The position numbers and the translations under genes are program-made. From contig CM060900.1 in assembly GCA_030762935.1 (NCBI GenBank), positions 395,942,132-396,006,131 on the forward strand: 64,000 bases of DNA, written 5' to 3'. Shown one piece after another: positions 59,835 to 64,000 of the stretch. The notes beneath the pieces were generated by a model, which saw only the letters and a list, made by a program, of their open reading frames with translations, was not told the origin of the DNA and did not search any database. The stretch comes from Hymenopus coronatus. Lineage: Eukaryota; Arthropoda; Insecta; Mantodea; Hymenopodidae. Position 1 is the first letter of the stretch, and each line of letters starts with the position of its first letter.

Positions 59835-59969
59835 AGTCCTTGTCTTGCGAAACTCCGCTAGAGCTTCAGTTATATGTGTACCCTTCCAGCGTACAATTTC
59901 ATTATAGCAGCCAATGAAAGAAAGGAAATGACGGTGAAAATAAACTGCGATGCATACGTCACTAATATG

Positions 59970-60165
59970 CCGGTCCCCATGGCCGGGCTCGCCAAAGCGT
60001 CTCGCTTTGGTATTTCGCTGCGCAGGAGATCGTGGGTTCGAGTCCCGCCTTGGGCATGGGTGTTATATGTTTGTGTATGTGTGTGTAAAAAGTAAAACAG
60101 AAATTCAGTAATCATACAGTAATCAAAGTAAACAAATTAGGTAAATAAAGAAATTAAAAAAAAAA
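59970..60165 (+). mobile_element. SINE D copy with good box B
   Basis: CGGTCCCCATGGCCGGGCTC, box B GGGTTCGAGTCCCGCC (60036-60051), then TTGGGCATGGGTGTTATATG, a GT-rich section and an A-rich tail. The head is the best preserved of family D. Confidence 0.85.
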
Positions 60166-63103
60166 TTAAAAATAATATCTTTTAGAGCCAATTTAAGGTT
60201 AGTGATCTTGAAGATGGAGACGAGGAAGGATAATGGCAAGAGGCAAAAATACCATCAGAGTGGACCAAAGGTAGCTACGGTTAAACAAAAATAACCCTTT
60301 TGCAGTAAGATAAGGCGTTTATTTCACTGTGCTTAACTCGTAATACTAAATGAAACATTTGTACATTTAACAGCAAGCTCTCGTTATTCACAGTAAGATA
60401 TTTAGAGTTTACTGTTAGTTCAAATACAAAATTATTAGAATAATAAGTACAAGTTACTGATTCAGGCATAACACCTATGTTTCACATTCAGCAACCTCGA
60501 AAAGTCAGTCATACACAGCCTTTTGACTAGACACCAGTTCTTTCGTTCTTTACATGTTTGCGATAACGAACGACCTGAAGTCCATTTGTCTTCATTACGA
60601 GTGCTTTCCAAGTGCACCCTGTGAGTTGTGAGCATGCCTAATCTCAAAACCGTGTACCTTTCAGTGTTGCATAAAACATGTCCAAAATATTTTCGAAGCT
60701 GTGACATTAAACTTTGGAGTAGTTAAAGTATAATCTATGCAACAGTTATAATAGTTCAATGTCGTTTCGAAACAGCCTGTATATTTTTAGTTCATTTCCT
60801 TTACATTTTTGGAATCCCTAGTTTGTGCTAACCTACATGTAAAGTAATACATTGATAATGATTTTGGTTATAATCCGTGTACCTGGGAATGTTGCGGACG
60901 CACACTGAAAGTTAATTTTAACTATGATCACAACGATACGCCATTCCACAAATGCTAATATGTGCGTGTGTGAATTCTACTTAATAAGCATTAAGAGCAT
61001 GGGAGAAGAAAAGGAAATAACAGCGAGGAAAGTTACATGGAGCAAGTTTAGCAACATGTGAACCTGTATATGTTTGTAAGTGGTTATACGTGCTAATGAG
61101 CAGGACATTTCCAACATTCCCCACTGAGGCAGAAAACAACTCTCATTGTTTAACATAACTACGTACATACTTCCCCAAAGAGCTTTGCAAGACGCTACTT
61201 CCTAAACCTTTGTCGTCCTATCCAGGTTCACTGCTCACGCTCATGTGAATCTCGCCCAGAATGTGCTGTCCATGTTGGATATTAATACCACACATAGTAT
61301 AGCTGCACCGTTCATATGCCAATAACAAACATTTTCAGAAATCAATTTGCAGATAAATCATTTCCAGTTCCTAAACTATGTTGCACGTTCTGGATTTACT
61401 CTGTTTCAAAGAGTTTTATATGGAACTGTATATGTTGAATCAAACCTTGAGCACAAAAGGTCAGCAGAGGCCTTCGGTGCTTCCAAACCAGGGACGGTTT
61501 GCACCACTAATTAGAGATCTATATTTGGACGCCATGATAGTTTTCTCAATTACTAAGTGCAGATGTTGCAAAGATTGTATTCAGTTCTTACGTCTGTCCA
61601 GGACTGAGTTTAACCATAAAAGATCACAACTGGGCCCGAAAGGTTCCCAAGTTACTGTTATCTTTGCCATGATACTGAACATTTTAAATTTGTATGTCTG
61701 CAAATTCTATTATTGGTAATTTTGGAAATGGGAACACTAGTGATCATACACATACGCAGTCTTAATCTTACCTAACCTTCAAACTAACAGAGTATCTGCC
61801 TTCCTTTAGAAATAATGTAAATATAAAATGAATTATCAGGAATGCTGAAGCTTAAACTACTATTGTTGAAAGATTTATTTTCCAACTTTGTTGCTTATAT
61901 TATAGAATTAACAACGGTGACTACCATATATTTAAATATAATTATTATATTCAATGAAAATTTAACATGCCAGGTGACGCAATAGCGCCGTATTTCGCGT
62001 GTGCAATTACCCTTCGTGTTTTATAAAATTGCAGAACTTCACGGGTAAATCCAAGCATACGCCGGTCCGTGGCGTTGTAAGCGAGTGCGACATTCTTTCT
62101 TTTCCTTTTGCATATGAGTGTAAACGGTGAAAAAAGCGTGCTAATTGAGAGACGGTTGTACTTGAGTCCGTGACAATATACAAGAACAGTGTAAACACAC
62201 GGAGAAAGTTAACACGCTTTCCATTTCAATTACAGAACCTTTATTTTTAGAGAATAAAAATCACCTTTTAGATTCACAATTAAACATATATCTCGCCTAT
62301 CAATATCCGCCAATAACTAGCTCTGTAAATGTGCAATACGCAGTTCTTATTTACCATTAGAGATCAGTCCCACTGTAGGGTTAGATCAAAACGTTAAGGC
62401 TCGTTTCACACTGGTGACGGTCACCAGTGATTGTGGTGAACACACATGATCACTGATGCTTGAAACTGCTGGTATTGCCGACTGATTAGTTAGTGTAATT
62501 GACTCGAGTGAGCAGGAACTTTTGTTAGTACTTCTAAGCAGGAGGGTGAGGAGTAGAATGAAGAAAAACGTTCATTACACGTACATCTACTGCTACATGA
62601 TCATCTGGAGAAAGGTGATTCAAACTCTTTGACGATCTGATGCTATAGTCATCGCTTTTGATATCCCAAATAGCATGACGATTTTCTGCTTCACTTATAA
62701 AATCTTTCGTGTTAATCTAACCTAAATTCATGGCTACAATGTGTACAGTATAAGATATAATGAGATATAACGAGTCTTTCGCTTTATCACCCTGCTCAGA
62801 AATGGCTGCCTATCTGTTGGCAAATCTGCAACGCTGTGTCTGCGATCTGCGTCCCAATGCGAACACTTAAATTTAAACTAGTGCATGTCCGGCGGTGACT
62901 GCACTGAACAGTGACCTTGTTCGTCACATGTGGCGAGGGTGAGACAGTGTAGTGTCCCGGAGTAAATGCTCCAATTGAAACGTAGTATCTCCATCAGTGA
63001 TCGCCACTTAGGACCGTCAACAGTATCCCTGTGTGAAACGATCTTAAGGCGCCGTAACAAACATAATGCATAAAATCACGGTGTTACAACGTATTAGTAT
63101 TAT
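60166..63103. other. Unannotated stretch
   Basis: About 2.9 kb without repeat match. The 113-codon frame at 61378-61719 and the 81-codon reverse frame at 60462-60707 have no recognisable domain. Confidence 0.4.
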
Positions 63104-63215
63104 CTATTTGTTGAATTATCTATTTGTTGAATTATCTATTTGTTGAATTATCTATTTGTTGAATTATCTATTTGTTGAATTATCTATTTGTTTAATTATC
63201 TATTTGTTTAATTAT
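63104..63215 (+). repeat. 16-bp minisatellite, seven units
   Basis: Seven copies of CTATTTGTTGAATTAT in perfect 16-bp register; the last two have GTTTAATT instead of GTTGAATT. Confidence 0.97.
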
Positions 63216-63827
63216 TTAATTGTTATCATTATTATTATTATTTCTATTATTACTATCATTATTATTATTTCTATTATTATTTCTATTATATTATTATTAT
63301 TTCTATTATATTATTATTATTTCTATTATATTATTATTATTTCTATTATATTATTATTATTATTATTTCTATTATATTATTATTATTATTTCTATTATAT
63401 TATTATTATTATTATTATTTCTATTATATTATTATTATTATTTCTATTATATTATTATTATTATTTCTATTATATTATTATTATTATTATTATTTCTATT
63501 ATATTATTATTATTATTATTTCTATTATATTATTATTATTATTTCTATTATATTATTATTATTATTATTATTTCTATTATATTATTATTATTATTATTTC
63601 TATTATATTATTATTATTATTATTATTATTTCTATTATATTATTATTATTATTATTATTTCTATTATATTATTATTATTTCTATTATATTATTATTATTA
63701 TTATTATTATTATTTATTTCTATTATATTATTATTATTATTATTATTTATTTCTATTATATTATTATTATTATTATTATTTATTTCTATTATATTATTAT
63801 TATTATTATTATTATTTATTTCTATTA

Positions 63828-63876
<49 letters not shown>

Positions 63877-64000
63877 TCTATTATATTATTATTATTATTA
63901 TTTCTATTATATTATTATTATTATTATTTCTATTATATTGTTATTATTATTATTATTTCTATTATATTATTATTATTATTATTTCTATTATATTATTATT
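63216..64000 (+). repeat. TTA-rich compound satellite, open at window end
   Basis: TTTCTATTATA followed by a variable number of TTA units, repeated about 30 times with unit lengths of roughly 18-35 bp. It continues to the last base. Confidence 0.97.

Noticed and set aside
61378..61719. 113-codon forward frame with several Cys
   Set aside because: No recognisable domain, repeat or exon signals; length is within chance for this much sequence.
63104..63215. CRISPR-like regular spacing
   Set aside because: Units are directly tandem with no spacers; eukaryotic minisatellite.

Overview
The window reads as non-genic DNA (intergenic or deep intron) from a large, AT-rich, repeat-laden animal genome, most likely an arthropod and probably an insect. 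The taxon is inferred from three things: many tRNA-headed SINEs, a decayed Jockey-like LINE, and a decayed DUF4817-type Tc1/mariner-like transposase of the kind common in insects. I could not support one intact host protein-coding gene, and found no rRNA, genuine tRNA or CRISPR array. Most open frames are short and are explained by repeats or by translated microsatellites.

Layout. 1-4 kb: AT-rich DNA with one AAT-type microsatellite. 4-8.6 kb: a nested repeat cluster. Four copies of a tRNA-derived SINE (called A here) lie around an F repeat (15186-type DNA with ACTTTCTCTAC ends) that itself carries a G repeat. A short SINE of family D sits at 6.9 kb with a perfect target-site duplication (TSD). 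9.4-11.2 kb: SINEs of families D, C and B followed by a polypurine tract of about 330 bp. 14.6-16.4 kb: two F copies, one holding a SINE E fragment. 17.5-21.2 kb: a reverse SINE A, then a dead non-LTR retrotransposon with recognisable ORF1, endonuclease, reverse transcriptase and C-terminal pieces. 22-24.9 kb: SINE B, SINE C, SINE B. 27.7-31.7 kb: F fragment, SINE A, SINE B-like, a dead transposase and a reverse-strand coding relic. 32.8-34.4 kb: SINE E (perfect TSD) and SINE B. 38.6-44.1 kb: SINE J, a candidate RNA polymerase II core promoter with a possible noncoding first exon (40.5-40.8 kb), SINE E, SINE J, a tRNA-headed repeat and a tandem SINE C pair. 45-47 kb: two tRNA-headed repeats and a full F copy. 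50 kb: a hammerhead-like hairpin motif. 52.4-58.8 kb: three copies of an inverted-repeat element (H), one split by a tandem pair of F elements, with an intact paralogue showing the empty site. 59-60.1 kb: reverse F, SINE K (perfect TSD) and SINE D. 63.1-64 kb: a 16-bp minisatellite running into a TTA-rich compound satellite that continues past the window.

The elements interact by nesting: F served as landing site for G, E and A; H served as landing site for F. Family letters are mine. Relationships come from reading the sequence against itself, not from a database.
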